From contig CAYIHX010000013.1 of NCBI GenBank assembly GCA_964363305.1, positions 16,006-80,005 on the forward strand: a stretch of DNA of 64,000 nucleotides. Direction: 5' to 3'. The translations under genes and the position numbers were made by a program. The notes under the pieces were generated by a model that worked only from the letters and a program-made list of their open reading frames with translations, had not been told where the DNA came from and searched no databases. Of this stretch, positions 8,150-17,503 are shown piece by piece (position 1 is the first letter of the stretch; the number at the start of each line of letters is the position of its first letter). The DNA is from CAYIHX01 sp964363305. Lineage in GTDB: Bacteria > Bdellovibrionota > UBA1018.

Positions 8150-9514
8150 ATGGAAACCATCAACGATCTCTTGGCGCAGGGCGCTGGCCTGGTGTGGGGA
8201 CTTCCGCTGGTCATTCTTTTAATCGGGGCAGGCACTACCTTCACGATCCTCCTCAAAGGCGTACAGTTTCGAGCCTTTAAACACGCCATCGATGTGGTGC
8301 GAGGCCAATACAGCCAGCAAAGCGACCCCGGTCAGCTGACTCACTTCCAAGCGCTGACCACCGCATTATCCGCAACGGTCGGGCTCGGAAACATCGCAGG
8401 GGTCGCCGTTGCGATCCATATCGGAGGCCCCGGCGCCACCTTCTGGATGATCGTGGCCGGCCTCCTCGGAATGACTACCAAGTACGTCGAGTGCTCTCTT
8501 GCAGTCAAATACCGCAAGATCGACTCCAAGGGCGTCGTGCATGGCGGCCCGATGTATTACATCGAGAAGGGGCTCGGAAAAAAATTCAAACCCCTCGCTG
8601 TCTTCTTCGCCATCGCAGTGATTTGCGGCAGCTATGGCGCGGCTAACATGTTTCAGAGCAACCAAGTTGCGACCATCCTGTACGCCAACTTCGGCATCCC
8701 TGCGCTAGCTACCGGCATCACTCTCGCCGTTCTCACCGCGATAGTCATCATCGGGGGCATTCAGCGCATCGGTAAAGTGACGGAGATGCTGGTGCCGTTC
8801 ATGGGAGGGATCTACTTCCTCGGTGCGATGATCGTCATCATCATTAACTTCAAGCTGATTCCTGGCATGATCAGCCAAATCCTGAACGGCGCCTGGGCGG
8901 GTACGGCCGCCGCCGGTGGCTTCGCCGGCGCAACCATGAAGCAGGTGCTCGTTCAAGGGATGCGGCGAGCGGTCTTCTCAAATGAGGCCGGTCTGGGCTC
9001 AGCGCCGATCGCGCACGCGACGGCTTCGACGAAAGAGCCGATCCGTGAAGGCGTCGTGGCTCTCCTCGAACCCTTCATCGACACCGTGGTCATCTGCACT
9101 CTCACCGCCGTGGTGATTCTCCTTTCAGGCGCCTGGAATCTCGATGCGAGCGGTGTTGAGCTGACCTCCATCGCATTCGATTCGGCGATTCCAGGTTTCG
9201 GGCGCTACTTCGTCCCCGTCGCGGTGTTTCTCTTCGCATTCTCAACCCTGATCAGCTGGTCGTATTACGGCGAGCGCGCAACGGACTACCTCTGGGGCGA
9301 AAAAGGCATTCTGCCCTATAAAATCATCTTCTGCCTCCTCACGGCCGTCGGGGCCGTGTGGGCGGCGGACGCGGTGCTCAATTTCTCCGACATGATGCTC
9401 GGCCTGATGGCGATTCCCAACATGATCGCGCTCATCCTGCTCTTTCCTGAAGTGAAGAAAGACTCTGAAATCTATTTCAAAAAGCTAGCAAGCGGTAAGT
9501 TCAGAAAGCACTAG
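8150..9514 (+). CDS. Sodium:alanine/glycine symporter (AGCS family)
   Basis: A 454-residue polytopic membrane protein. The start is set at ATG 8150 (METINDLL), which fits the family; an upstream ATG at 8090 would add 20 atypical residues and overlap the start region of the divergent small gene. Family motifs are TALSATVGLGNIAGVA (Na+/substrate site), GGPGATFWM, FSNEAGLGSAPIAHA and WSYYGERATDYL. It imports small neutral amino acids with Na+. The convergent lipoprotein gene overlaps its stop by 4 bp. Confidence 0.95.
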   Translation: METINDLLAQGAGLVWGLPLVILLIGAGTTFTILLKGVQFRAFKHAIDVVRGQYSQQSDPGQLTHFQALTTALSATVGLGNIAGVAVAIHIGGPGATFWMIVAGLLGMTTKYVECSLAVKYRKIDSKGVVHGGPMYYIEKGLGKKFKPLAVFFAIAVICGSYGAANMFQSNQVATILYANFGIPALATGITLAVLTAIVIIGGIQRIGKVTEMLVPFMGGIYFLGAMIVIIINFKLIPGMISQILNGAWAGTAAAGGFAGATMKQVLVQGMRRAVFSNEAGLGSAPIAHATASTKEPIREGVVALLEPFIDTVVICTLTAVVILLSGAWNLDASGVELTSIAFDSAIPGFGRYFVPVAVFLFAFSTLISWSYYGERATDYLWGEKGILPYKIIFCLLTAVGAVWAADAVLNFSDMMLGLMAIPNMIALILLFPEVKKDSEIYFKKLASGKFRKH

Positions 9515-10266
9515 GGCCAGAGCAACGGCAGCGGATCGCCGGTCTTGAGCATCCTCTTTTCCGTGAGGCAACTTTTGCAAATCGCCTCAGGAACAAAGCG
9601 TGAGGGCACGACTGGTTCATCCTTCTCTTTACTGAAGAACGGCGAAATGGCCCAGCCCAAGTAAAGACGAAGCGTCTCGTCATCGTTTTTCGGAAAAATC
9701 CTCAGAGGTAATTTCACGCGCAGATCCCAGCGTGCCTTCGCTACCTTGACGCCCATCATCTCGTCCGCCTGTAGATCGATGCTCGCCGCGTAACAATCAT
9801 AGTAAGGCCCGGTATCCCCACCGTGATCATTGAGCGGAAGACCCTGAAAAAAAATCTCCCGCGGAACAGAAATTCGCCCAAGAAGCTGACGAATGCACTC
9901 AGGCGCATCCTCCGGATCAAGAAGCTCAAACTGGGGCTGCGCAACGCGAGCTAGACGAAAATGAAACTCGGTCTTCTTCTTCAGAGACTGAATGCTGTAC
10001 AAGCAGGAACGCAACCGCTTCAAATCCAGGTCGCCCGCTAGTGCTCGAGGTTCCTGACAATCCATCTGAGCGTCCGGGAGTGGATGACTCGTGAAATCGT
10101 AACCGCCCGGCCCGGCCTTTCCGTCGGCGGGCACCGAGAGCGGACGCCGGACCATCAATTGCGCCGGCGAAAGTCTCGGCACATTCATGGTATGGGTCGG
10201 GATTCCCGAACAGGAAACAACCACGTCCAAAAGGAGGAGCGACAAGAGAAAGAGAAGGTTCCTCAA
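9511..10266 (-). CDS. Lipoprotein of unknown function at the end of the leucine-degradation operon
   Basis: The most likely start is TTG 10266, which overlaps the HMG-CoA lyase stop codon (TTGA) and gives a standard signal peptide ending at the lipobox VVSC. An ATG at 10305 would put 13 polar residues before it. The mature part (about 230 residues) has paired cysteines, including a C-terminal CKSC, and no recognised domain. Translational coupling to the lyase suggests co-expression, but a metabolic role is only guesswork. Confidence 0.75.
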   Translation of the reverse strand: MRNLLFLLSLLLLDVVVSCSGIPTHTMNVPRLSPAQLMVRRPLSVPADGKAGPGGYDFTSHPLPDAQMDCQEPRALAGDLDLKRLRSCLYSIQSLKKKTEFHFRLARVAQPQFELLDPEDAPECIRQLLGRISVPREIFFQGLPLNDHGGDTGPYYDCYAASIDLQADEMMGVKVAKARWDLRVKLPLRIFPKNDDETLRLYLGWAISPFFSKEKDEPVVPSRFVPEAICKSCLTEKRMLKTGDPLPLLWP

Positions 10267-11216
10267 ACTCGCTTCTTTCGAGTTTTTTTGATCGTTTCCG
10301 GCCAATGACCGCCGGCCGATTCAAAGGCCTTCAAATAGCGGCTCGAGATCTCCCTCTTCATCGCCTTCATGAACTTTAGATCCGCGAGACAAAGTTCATC
10401 CAGATCGATACCGGTCTTCATCCCCATACCCTCGAGAAGAAAAATCAAGTCTTCCGTCGCCAGATTTCCCTTCGCGCCGGGCGCGAAAGGACAGCCCCCC
10501 AGCCCACCAGCCGCTGCATCCACCGTTCGCACGCCGAGATCGATCGAACGTAGCGTGTTCGCAAGCGCAACGCCCCGGGTATCGTGAAAATGTACGGCAA
10601 CCCGCGCTCCCCCGAGCAGAAGAAGCGACGGACGGATCACCGCGTCGACAGCCTGAAGAGTGGCCACGCCAATCGTATCGCCGATCGAAACCTGTTCGAC
10701 GCCAAAATCAGCAAGCTGCTCGATCACCGCCAACGCTTTTTTCGGCGCGACTCGGCCTTCAAACGGACAGCCAAATGCCGTGGAGACGTAGCCACGAACC
10801 CGCATCCGGAGAGAACGAGCCTTTTTCGTGACCTCTCGAATCCCATCCAACGACTCTCGAACGCTGAGCCCAATATTCGCACGATTGAAACCATCAGTCG
10901 CGGCAGTAAACACCGCAATATTTTTCACACCCGCCTGAGCCGCGCGTTGCAGACCCTGAGCGTTTGGAACCAAGGCCCAGGGCTGCGCCTTGCCGAGCTT
11001 CAACTTTCGGGCGCGGACTGCAGCGTATAATTTTTCGGTATCCGCCATTTGTGGAACCAGGTCAGGGCGTACGAAAGCACCGAGCTCGAAATTCATGACT
11101 CCCGCCTCGATGAGATTCTGAATCCATTTCAGCTTCAGCGCCGTAGGAACCTGGCGCTTCTCGTTCTGGAGCCCATCTCGCGGTCCTACCTCAAAGATGT
11201 GAATTTTCTCAGCCAT
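10263..11216 (-). CDS. mvaB: Hydroxymethylglutaryl-CoA lyase
   Basis: A 317-residue TIM-barrel enzyme that cleaves HMG-CoA to acetoacetate and acetyl-CoA, the last step of leucine breakdown. The N-terminal catalytic motif GPRDGLQNE, SIGDTIG, the metal ligands in HFHD (209-212) and the signature GGLGGCPFAPGAKGN with catalytic Cys242 are all present. The start overlaps the biotin-carrier gene by 8 bp, so it is co-translated with it. Confidence 0.96.
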   Translation of the reverse strand: MAEKIHIFEVGPRDGLQNEKRQVPTALKLKWIQNLIEAGVMNFELGAFVRPDLVPQMADTEKLYAAVRARKLKLGKAQPWALVPNAQGLQRAAQAGVKNIAVFTAATDGFNRANIGLSVRESLDGIREVTKKARSLRMRVRGYVSTAFGCPFEGRVAPKKALAVIEQLADFGVEQVSIGDTIGVATLQAVDAVIRPSLLLLGGARVAVHFHDTRGVALANTLRSIDLGVRTVDAAAGGLGGCPFAPGAKGNLATEDLIFLLEGMGMKTGIDLDELCLADLKFMKAMKREISSRYLKAFESAGGHWPETIKKTRKKRV

Positions 11217-11688
11217 TCTCGCCTCCCGAGGCTGCGACCTTCAGATCGAGGAACCTTGTCCCCGGAGCAACCTGCTGTCCTTCACTCACCTTGATTTGAG
11301 TCACTTCGCCAGCGTAGGGCGCGCGAATCGTGAACTCCATTTTCATCGCTTCCATCAGGAGCAACGATTGCCCAGCTTCCACCGTCTGCCCCTGGGTCAC
11401 GAGCAGTTTCCGGACCTTTCCAGGAAACTGTGAAAGAAGATCGCTTTCACTGCCCCCTCCCGCGACGCCCTCTCGAGTCTTCTGCTCGACCTGCCCCTCA
11501 TACAGGCGACCTCCGGCAGCGACGCTGAGTCGGCCTTTCACCTCTAAGACCTGAAAACGAAAACGCCGACCGTCGCTGGTTCTCGTCGCGACAATCCAAC
11601 CCCCGGGACGGCTTTCATAGGAATACTCCTGCTCGATCGTGGTTTTGAGAGCTAAACGAAGGGTACCGAGGCGAAACTTTTCACTCAT
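11209..11688 (-). CDS. Biotin carboxyl carrier subunit of an acyl-CoA (methylcrotonyl-CoA) carboxylase
   Basis: A 159-residue protein whose C-terminal half is a biotinyl domain with the biotin-accepting Lys116 in MEAMKME. The N-terminal part has beta strands like the BT linker of acyl-CoA carboxylase alpha chains. In most bacteria this domain is fused to the biotin carboxylase; here it is a separate gene overlapping it by 4 bp. Context (HMG-CoA lyase, hydratase, mccB) points to methylcrotonyl-CoA carboxylase rather than acetyl- or propionyl-CoA carboxylase. Confidence 0.9.
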   Translation of the reverse strand: MSEKFRLGTLRLALKTTIEQEYSYESRPGGWIVATRTSDGRRFRFQVLEVKGRLSVAAGGRLYEGQVEQKTREGVAGGGSESDLLSQFPGKVRKLLVTQGQTVEAGQSLLLMEAMKMEFTIRAPYAGEVTQIKVSEGQQVAPGTRFLDLKVAASGGENG

Positions 11689-13160
11689 CGCACACCCCGC
11701 GTGCTGAACGCTTCCCAGGGCGAGGGAATGCCCCTCGTTCCAGAATCTCGACTGCCTGGCCCGCCCCGAGCAAGGCCCAGTCGACGGGCATCCTCTATCC
11801 AGCTCATTTCGACCTCGCTCGGCTCCGGCGCGAACTTTCCAAACTCTCGTCCGAGAAAACCCGTATCCACCCGGCCCTCGACCACCGACGGATGATCACA
11901 AAGGGCTCGCAAATAACTCTGATTACAGCCCATGCCGAGGATCACCGTTTCATCGAGGGCAAACTTCATTCGCTCAATGGCCTGTGCTCGAGAAGGCGCA
12001 TGCACAATCAACTTCGCAAGCATCGAATCGAAAGAAATCCCCACCTCCTGCCCCTCTTCGATTCCGCTCTCGACGCGAATCCCCGTACCAGTGGGCCAGC
12101 GGAGGCGATGCACTCGGCCGGGCGTGGGTCTGAAATCCTGAGAGGGATCTTCGGCATACAAACGAACCTCGATCGAGTGGCCCCGGGGCGCACCCACCTC
12201 TCGCAAGGGAGAGTCCTCCGGTTTTTTTGGAGATTTCAGGGCGAGCAAAAGTTGCGCCACCACCAAGTCCGTTCCCGTCACTTGTTCGGTGACGGGATGC
12301 TCGACCTGCAAGCGGGTGTTCATCTCCAGAAAATAAAAGCCCCCTTGCGCATCGACCAAAAACTCCAGCGTTCCCGCGCTACGATACTTCACTTCGCGAA
12401 CCAGATTCATCGCGGCTCGAAATAATCCTTGGCGCGTCTCTGCGGCCAAATGCGGAGCAGGTGCCTCTTCCCACACCTTCTGATGGCGCCGCTGAAGAGA
12501 GCACTCGCGCTCATAGAGATGAACGCCACCACCCAATCCGTCGCCAAATACCTGGACTTCAATGTGGCGGGGCTGATCAATACAGCGTTCCAAAAAAAGA
12601 GTTCCATCACCAAAAGCGGCCATCGCTTCGCTCGAGGCGCTCTCCGCGGCCGCCTCAAGCTCCTCGGGTTTCTCCACCCGCCTCATGCCTTTTCCTCCAC
12701 CTCCGGCAGAAGCCTTAAGTAAAAGCGGAAACCCCACTTTTGCCGCCAAGGCTCGCAGGTCGCCCCCACGCTCGACTCGCGCCCAAGGCAAGGTCGGTAC
12801 CTTCGCGCGCTCCGCGATCTCCTTTGCGGCGATCTTTCCGCCCATCTGATCCATCGTATCCGCAGTCGGCCCAACAAACGCGATGCCGGCGCTCTCGATC
12901 GCGCGCACAAAAGCCGACCTTTCACTGAGAAAACCGTACCCCGGATGCACCATCGTCGCCTTCACGCCTCGAGCCGCCTGAACCACGCCTTGGATATCCA
13001 GGTAGCCGGGTACCGCGACCACCTCGTCCGCGTAGGTGAGATGCCTCGCCTGTTCATCTCCCGGCGCGCAGATTCCCACGCTCGGAAACCCAAGCTCTCT
13101 GCAAGCCTGAAAGACTCTGCAGGCAATTTCTGAGCGATTCGCAACTAAGACTTTTGGCAT
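11685..13160 (-). CDS. mccA: Biotin carboxylase subunit of methylcrotonyl-CoA carboxylase
   Basis: A 491-residue ATP-dependent biotin carboxylase. Visible motifs are the N-terminal VLVANRSEIACRV, HPGYGFLSE, the glycine loop KASAGGGGKGMR, ECSLQRRHQKV and FLEMNTRLQVEHPVTE with the catalytic Glu and Arg. The length fits a biotin carboxylase domain plus a short extension, without the BCCP domain, which is encoded separately downstream with a 4-bp overlap. The assignment to methylcrotonyl-CoA rests on the gene neighbourhood. Confidence 0.93.
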   Translation of the reverse strand: MPKVLVANRSEIACRVFQACRELGFPSVGICAPGDEQARHLTYADEVVAVPGYLDIQGVVQAARGVKATMVHPGYGFLSERSAFVRAIESAGIAFVGPTADTMDQMGGKIAAKEIAERAKVPTLPWARVERGGDLRALAAKVGFPLLLKASAGGGGKGMRRVEKPEELEAAAESASSEAMAAFGDGTLFLERCIDQPRHIEVQVFGDGLGGGVHLYERECSLQRRHQKVWEEAPAPHLAAETRQGLFRAAMNLVREVKYRSAGTLEFLVDAQGGFYFLEMNTRLQVEHPVTEQVTGTDLVVAQLLLALKSPKKPEDSPLREVGAPRGHSIEVRLYAEDPSQDFRPTPGRVHRLRWPTGTGIRVESGIEEGQEVGISFDSMLAKLIVHAPSRAQAIERMKFALDETVILGMGCNQSYLRALCDHPSVVEGRVDTGFLGREFGKFAPEPSEVEMSWIEDARRLGLARGGPGSRDSGTRGIPSPWEAFSTRGVR

Positions 13161-13173
13161 GCGCTTTTCCCTC

Positions 13174-13989
13174 TCATCCCTTCGGCAGCCAAGAGGGTTT
13201 ACGTTTCTCTAAAAAAGCCTTCACGCCCTCTTGCCCCTCCGCTGAGATCCGCAAGTCAGCCAAGAGCTTCGCAACATACGAAAGCGGATCACCGAGCGTC
13301 GCACGCCGCTCAGGCCAGGAAAGATCGAGCACCAGCTTCTTGGCAACGCTCATCGCGTTGGGCCCGCAGTGCAAAACATTTTCAAGAATTTTCTCGACGG
13401 CAGGCCCTACCTCTTCAGGTTTCGCCACCACCTCATGCACCAAGCCGATTTCTCGGGCACGCTCACCCGTAATGCGAATGCCCGACATGAAGAGACCACG
13501 GGCGTGGGACGCGCCGATCTTGGCGATCACGAAAGGGCCGATGCAAGACGGCACCATCCCCAGACGAACTTCGCTGAGACTAAACTGGGTCTCCGAGCTG
13601 GCCACCACGAAATCACAGATCGATACCAACCCCACGCCCCCCCCGATGGCCGCGCCATGTACAGCGCCGATTACGGGTTTCGGACATTCATTCATCACCG
13701 CGAACATCCGCGCGAGCAATTGGGTATCCTGGAGATTCTCTGAATAATCGAAATCAATCGCCTTCTTCATCCAATTCAGGTCGCCACCAGCGCAAAACAC
13801 CGGACCCTCGCCCTTGAGCACGACAGCTCGGATCATCGGATCCAGCACTAGTGTTTCAAACACCTTTTTCAACTCGCGGATGACGACCTCATTGAAGGCA
13901 TTGCGCACTTCAGGTCGGTTCAACGAAACCGTCAGCACGCCCCGGGGCGCCCATTGAACTTGAAGCGATTCAAACGAAGGAAGTTGCAT
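13174..13989 (-). CDS. Enoyl-CoA hydratase/isomerase family, probable methylglutaconyl-CoA hydratase
   Basis: A crotonase-fold protein of about 271 residues. The oxyanion-hole segments are FCAGGDLNWM and GAAIGGGVGLVSICDF, followed by SETQFSLSEVRLGMVPS with the usual hydratase Glu region. A start at ATG 13989 is assumed; TTG 13995 would add two residues. It is the first gene of the reverse-strand leucine operon, 13 bp before mccA. The neighbours imply that it hydrates 3-methylglutaconyl-CoA to HMG-CoA between the carboxylase and lyase steps. Confidence 0.9.
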   Translation of the reverse strand: MQLPSFESLQVQWAPRGVLTVSLNRPEVRNAFNEVVIRELKKVFETLVLDPMIRAVVLKGEGPVFCAGGDLNWMKKAIDFDYSENLQDTQLLARMFAVMNECPKPVIGAVHGAAIGGGVGLVSICDFVVASSETQFSLSEVRLGMVPSCIGPFVIAKIGASHARGLFMSGIRITGERAREIGLVHEVVAKPEEVGPAVEKILENVLHCGPNAMSVAKKLVLDLSWPERRATLGDPLSYVAKLLADLRISAEGQEGVKAFLEKRKPSWLPKG

Positions 13990-14092
13990 CCTCAAGGGTC
14001 TAACACGATCGCGCCCGAATCGGCCATTGACTGCGTTGCGTTAAGTTGAATTTCGGGACGGCTCAATGCGGCCCCTGTGGTAGATAAAAATC

Positions 14093-15700
14093 ATGCCGGT
14101 CATACAATCGCAGATTCAAACGAGTAGTCCCGAATTCAAAGCCAATGCCCAGCATCATGAAAGCCTGGCCTCAGAGCTCGAAGCGCGTTTGAAACAAACG
14201 CGCGAGGGGGGCGGCGCCGAAGCACGCGCCCGCCACGAAAAACGGGGCAAACTTTTTGTGCGCGAACGAGTGGCCCGCCTCATCGACCCTGGTACGACCT
14301 TTCTCGAGCTCGCGCCGCTTGCGGCCTTTGACCTCTATGAAGGCGCCGCGCCAGGCGCGGGGATCGTCACCGGCATCGGAGTCGTACACGGGCGAGAGAT
14401 CATGATCGTCGCGAATGATGCAACCGTCAAGGGCGGGACCTACTTCCCCATGACGGTGAAGAAGCACCTGCGTGCCCAAGAGATCGCACTCGAAAACCAT
14501 CTTCCCTGCGTCTACCTAGTTGACTCAGGCGGCGCCTTCCTGCCGATGCAAGCCGAGGTTTTTCCGGATCGCGATCACTTTGGCCGCATCTTCTACAATC
14601 AGGCCAATCTTTCAGCGGCGAGTATTCCACAAATTGCGGTCGTCATGGGCTCGTGCACGGCCGGAGGCGCCTATGTACCGGCGATGTCAGACGAGAACAT
14701 CATCGTGAAGAACCAAGGCACGATTTTTCTCGGGGGCCCTCCTCTGGTCAAAGCAGCGACCGGTGAAGAAGTCACCGCGGAAGAGCTCGGCGGAGGGGAC
14801 GTGCACTCCCGAACCAGCGGCGTGACGGACCATCTCGCCGACAACGACGAGCACGCGCTGGAGATCGCGCGCGACATATTGAGCCATCTCAATCGAAAGC
14901 CTCCGGCCCAGATCGCGCGAGTCGCTCCCGAAGAGCCACTCCATGACGCGCGGGAGATCGCGGGCATCTTGACAACAGACCTGAAAAAGCCTTTCGACGT
15001 TCGTGAAATCATTGCTCGCCTCGTCGACGGTTCGCGTTTTCATGAATTCAAAGCACTCTATGGCACCACGCTAGTGACCGGCTTTGCCCATATCTATGGC
15101 TATCCGATCGGAATCGTTGCGAACAACGGGATTCTCTTCAGCGAAAGCTCCCTGAAGGCCGCTCACTTCATCGAGCTTTGCTCCCAGCGAAAGGTTCCGC
15201 TCCTGTTTCTTCAAAACATTACGGGCTTCATGGTGGGGAAAAAATATGAGACAGGCGGAATCGCGAAAGATGGCGCGAAAATGGTCACCGCTGTCTCGAA
15301 CGCGCGGGTCCCGAAATTCACGGTGGTCATCGGCGGAAGTTTTGGAGCGGGTAACTATGGAATGTGTGGGCGCGCTTTTCAGCCACGGTTTCTCTGGATG
15401 TGGCCAAACTCACGCATCTCAGTCATGGGAGGCGAGCAAGCCGCCCATGTTCTTTCGCAGGTCAAAGTCGAGCAGTTAGCGGCAAAGGGACAAAAGCTCT
15501 CCGAAGCCGAAATCAAAAAAATTCAAGACCCCATCCGGGAACAGTATGAGCGCGATGGCTCTCCGTACTTCTCGACCGCTCGAATCTGGGACGACGGAAT
15601 CCTGGCGCCCTGGGAAACACGAAAAACCCTGGCGTTGGCCCTCTCGGCCTCGATGAACGCGCCGATCCCGAAAACACAGTTCGGGGTTTTCCGCATGTAA
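14093..15700 (+). CDS. mccB: Methylcrotonyl-CoA carboxylase carboxyltransferase subunit
   Basis: A 535-residue carboxyltransferase beta subunit. It has the acyl-CoA and carboxybiotin-site segments TVKGGTYFPMTVKKHLRAQ, GSCTAGGAYVPAMSDE, GPPLVKAATGEEV, FLQNITGFMVGKKYE and GGSFGAGNYGMCGRAF; the last two pairs are characteristic of the MCC branch. It is transcribed divergently from the other leucine-degradation genes, from a 103-bp shared intergenic region. It forms the holoenzyme with the separate biotin carboxylase and BCCP subunits. Confidence 0.96.
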   Translation: MPVIQSQIQTSSPEFKANAQHHESLASELEARLKQTREGGGAEARARHEKRGKLFVRERVARLIDPGTTFLELAPLAAFDLYEGAAPGAGIVTGIGVVHGREIMIVANDATVKGGTYFPMTVKKHLRAQEIALENHLPCVYLVDSGGAFLPMQAEVFPDRDHFGRIFYNQANLSAASIPQIAVVMGSCTAGGAYVPAMSDENIIVKNQGTIFLGGPPLVKAATGEEVTAEELGGGDVHSRTSGVTDHLADNDEHALEIARDILSHLNRKPPAQIARVAPEEPLHDAREIAGILTTDLKKPFDVREIIARLVDGSRFHEFKALYGTTLVTGFAHIYGYPIGIVANNGILFSESSLKAAHFIELCSQRKVPLLFLQNITGFMVGKKYETGGIAKDGAKMVTAVSNARVPKFTVVIGGSFGAGNYGMCGRAFQPRFLWMWPNSRISVMGGEQAAHVLSQVKVEQLAAKGQKLSEAEIKKIQDPIREQYERDGSPYFSTARIWDDGILAPWETRKTLALALSASMNAPIPKTQFGVFRM

Positions 15701-15792
15701 TCCGGACGAACGCTGAATTTCTTAAGAATTCTCTCCAATGCACCGTAAATATACATAACCACTAAGTAACAACCATCGGGAGAGAAGAACTC

Positions 15793-16986
15793 ATGACTTC
15801 AAAGTATATTAACGCCAAGAGCGTCGCCTTCGTTGCCGTCGCAGCGGTTGCGGCATCAGCGACCGTATTCACGCCAAGCTGCGGTTCATCCGCGGTAGGG
15901 GGCTATACGGCCAAGGTCACTTACGGCGGATCTGGATCATTTTGGAAAGCCACCCTGGACCCCACCGTGGCCTACGGCTCCCGCTCCACCAACGGCGCCT
16001 TCGAAATCACCCACAGCGATAGCATCACCTCTACGGCCGCGCTCGCCACCTTCAAAGGGTACTTCGAACGCCTTGATTCCGGATTTCTCCGCTTAACGGT
16101 CGGGGAGTGCAGCGAAACAAGCACCGGTAACTGCCCGGCAGCTGCCGAGATTACCGCCGGGACCGTGCAGGCCTACGCATTGGATATCCCAGGCTACGTT
16201 CTGATCCTCAAGCCCATCGGCAGTAGTGGCGGCGACATCATTCCGATGGTTGCGATCGGTGCCTGCCCCAGCGCCGACTTCAACGGCGCATACGTCGTCA
16301 TGCAAGACTCGAACACCGGGACGCCGAACTATTCGACTGAGGGGCTCGTCGGAACCGTCGCGTTCACTGCCTCGAACAGTTCAATCGCGGTCAATGCGTC
16401 AACCTACACGGCCGCGGGTGGCGCGGGAAGTGGAAGCAGCGCCAACACCATGACCGTCACGTGCAGCGAGGGCCTCGGCTCGGTGAGCGGCGCTGAAATG
16501 ATGTTTACCAACGCCGGATCCGGGGGCGCTATTGTTCACACGGGAGGCGGAACCTCCCACAGCCAGGCCATCATCCTGGTTCCATCGGTGGCACTCACCG
16601 TTTCCGACTTCGCTGGCGACTATATCGGCTTAGCATTCGACGAAGGCGACAATTCCACCGAAAGCGGTGGTTCGACGAAGCCCCTCAGCGCGACATTGGT
16701 GGCTGCCGGGACCGGGACCGGAGCCGTCATGGACGACGTCGTGACAGGCGCCGCGAGCACCACTCAGACCGCCAATCTGACCTTCGCGAATCTGTCCACG
16801 CCGGTCAACGGCGTAGCCCTGATGACGATTTCAGGCGGGGGACCTACGCAGAGCCGAGTCTGCGTGGCGTCTAAGAACGTGGCCAGCAGCGGCCAAAACG
16901 TGATCTTCTGCTCCGGGCCCGGCATGTCGGGTGGCGCTGTTTCTTCCGCCAAGCAAGCGAGCTATCTGCTCGTGAGCAAGCCTTAG
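15793..16986 (+). CDS. Exported, low-complexity Ser/Thr/Gly/Ala-rich protein
   Basis: A 397-residue protein with an N-terminal signal sequence (AFVAVAAVAASATVF) followed by Cys30 in TPSCGSS, which may be a poor lipobox. The mature protein is rich in Gly, Ser, Thr and Ala, with alternating beta-strand-like stretches, few charged residues and scattered Cys pairs (CSETSTGNC). This suggests a surface or outer-membrane beta-rich protein. No family is recognised. A strong terminator follows it, so it forms a single-gene unit. Confidence 0.75.
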   Translation: MTSKYINAKSVAFVAVAAVAASATVFTPSCGSSAVGGYTAKVTYGGSGSFWKATLDPTVAYGSRSTNGAFEITHSDSITSTAALATFKGYFERLDSGFLRLTVGECSETSTGNCPAAAEITAGTVQAYALDIPGYVLILKPIGSSGGDIIPMVAIGACPSADFNGAYVVMQDSNTGTPNYSTEGLVGTVAFTASNSSIAVNASTYTAAGGAGSGSSANTMTVTCSEGLGSVSGAEMMFTNAGSGGAIVHTGGGTSHSQAIILVPSVALTVSDFAGDYIGLAFDEGDNSTESGGSTKPLSATLVAAGTGTGAVMDDVVTGAASTTQTANLTFANLSTPVNGVALMTISGGGPTQSRVCVASKNVASSGQNVIFCSGPGMSGGAVSSAKQASYLLVSKP

Positions 16987-17008
16987 GTCTTCCTCTTCAG
17001 AAAAGCTG

Positions 17009-17050
17009 AAAAGAGAGCGCGGCCAAGCCTGGCGCGCTCTCTTTTCTATT
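17009..17050 (+). terminator. Intrinsic terminator after the Ser/Thr-rich exported protein
   Basis: A 13-bp perfect inverted repeat (arms 17009-17021 and 17033-17045) is flanked by A-rich and T-rich sequence. It can work in both directions, ending the + strand gene at 16986 and the - strand gene that stops at 17063. Confidence 0.88.
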
Positions 17051-17062
17051 TCTCCGGCGCAA

Positions 17063-17449
17063 TCAGGAGGGGACTCGACCGCCAAACATACGCGCCAGCT
17101 CGAGATCTGGAAGCGGCCCGGCCTCCTGTAGGGAAGGATCAATCTCGTGCAGAAGGCGCGAACTCAGCTTTCGATACTCGGCCAAACATCGAAGCTTCCG
17201 CGCCTCCTCAAAGCTCACTTTCTCCGCACGGGCCAAGATTTGAAATGCCTCATCTTCCTTTCCGGGAATTCCAAGGCGCCCGCTGAACACCCAATGGGTA
17301 GCCAACTGAACCAGACACCACCCGAGGCGCTCCAACTGAAAAAGTCTCTCTTCCCCGCGACTGCTTCCAGCCTCGAGTTTCGAGGTCACTTCCACGAGTT
17401 CTTTCCGCCAAAGCTCCAGAACTTGCTCTCCGCTTCTTCCTCGAAACAT
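17063..17449 (-). CDS. Hypothetical helical protein
   Basis: A 128-residue, mostly alpha-helical protein with no signal peptide and many charged residues. Two conserved-looking stretches are WCLVQLATHWVFSGRLGIPGKEDEAF and SFEEARKLRCLAEYRKLSSRLL. No domain is recognised. It is divergent from the outer-membrane-like gene at 17504 and bounded downstream by the shared terminator. Confidence 0.6.
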   Translation of the reverse strand: MFRGRSGEQVLELWRKELVEVTSKLEAGSSRGEERLFQLERLGWCLVQLATHWVFSGRLGIPGKEDEAFQILARAEKVSFEEARKLRCLAEYRKLSSRLLHEIDPSLQEAGPLPDLELARMFGGRVPS

Positions 17450-17503
17450 TGTCCACGCCTATCACAGCCTTGACCTGTGCACCCAGCACGTTACCCTGGA
17501 AAC

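Noticed and set aside
13154..13747. A 197-codon + strand frame antisense to the enoyl-CoA hydratase
   Set aside because: The hydratase frame is fully supported by family motifs, while this one has shadow-like composition.
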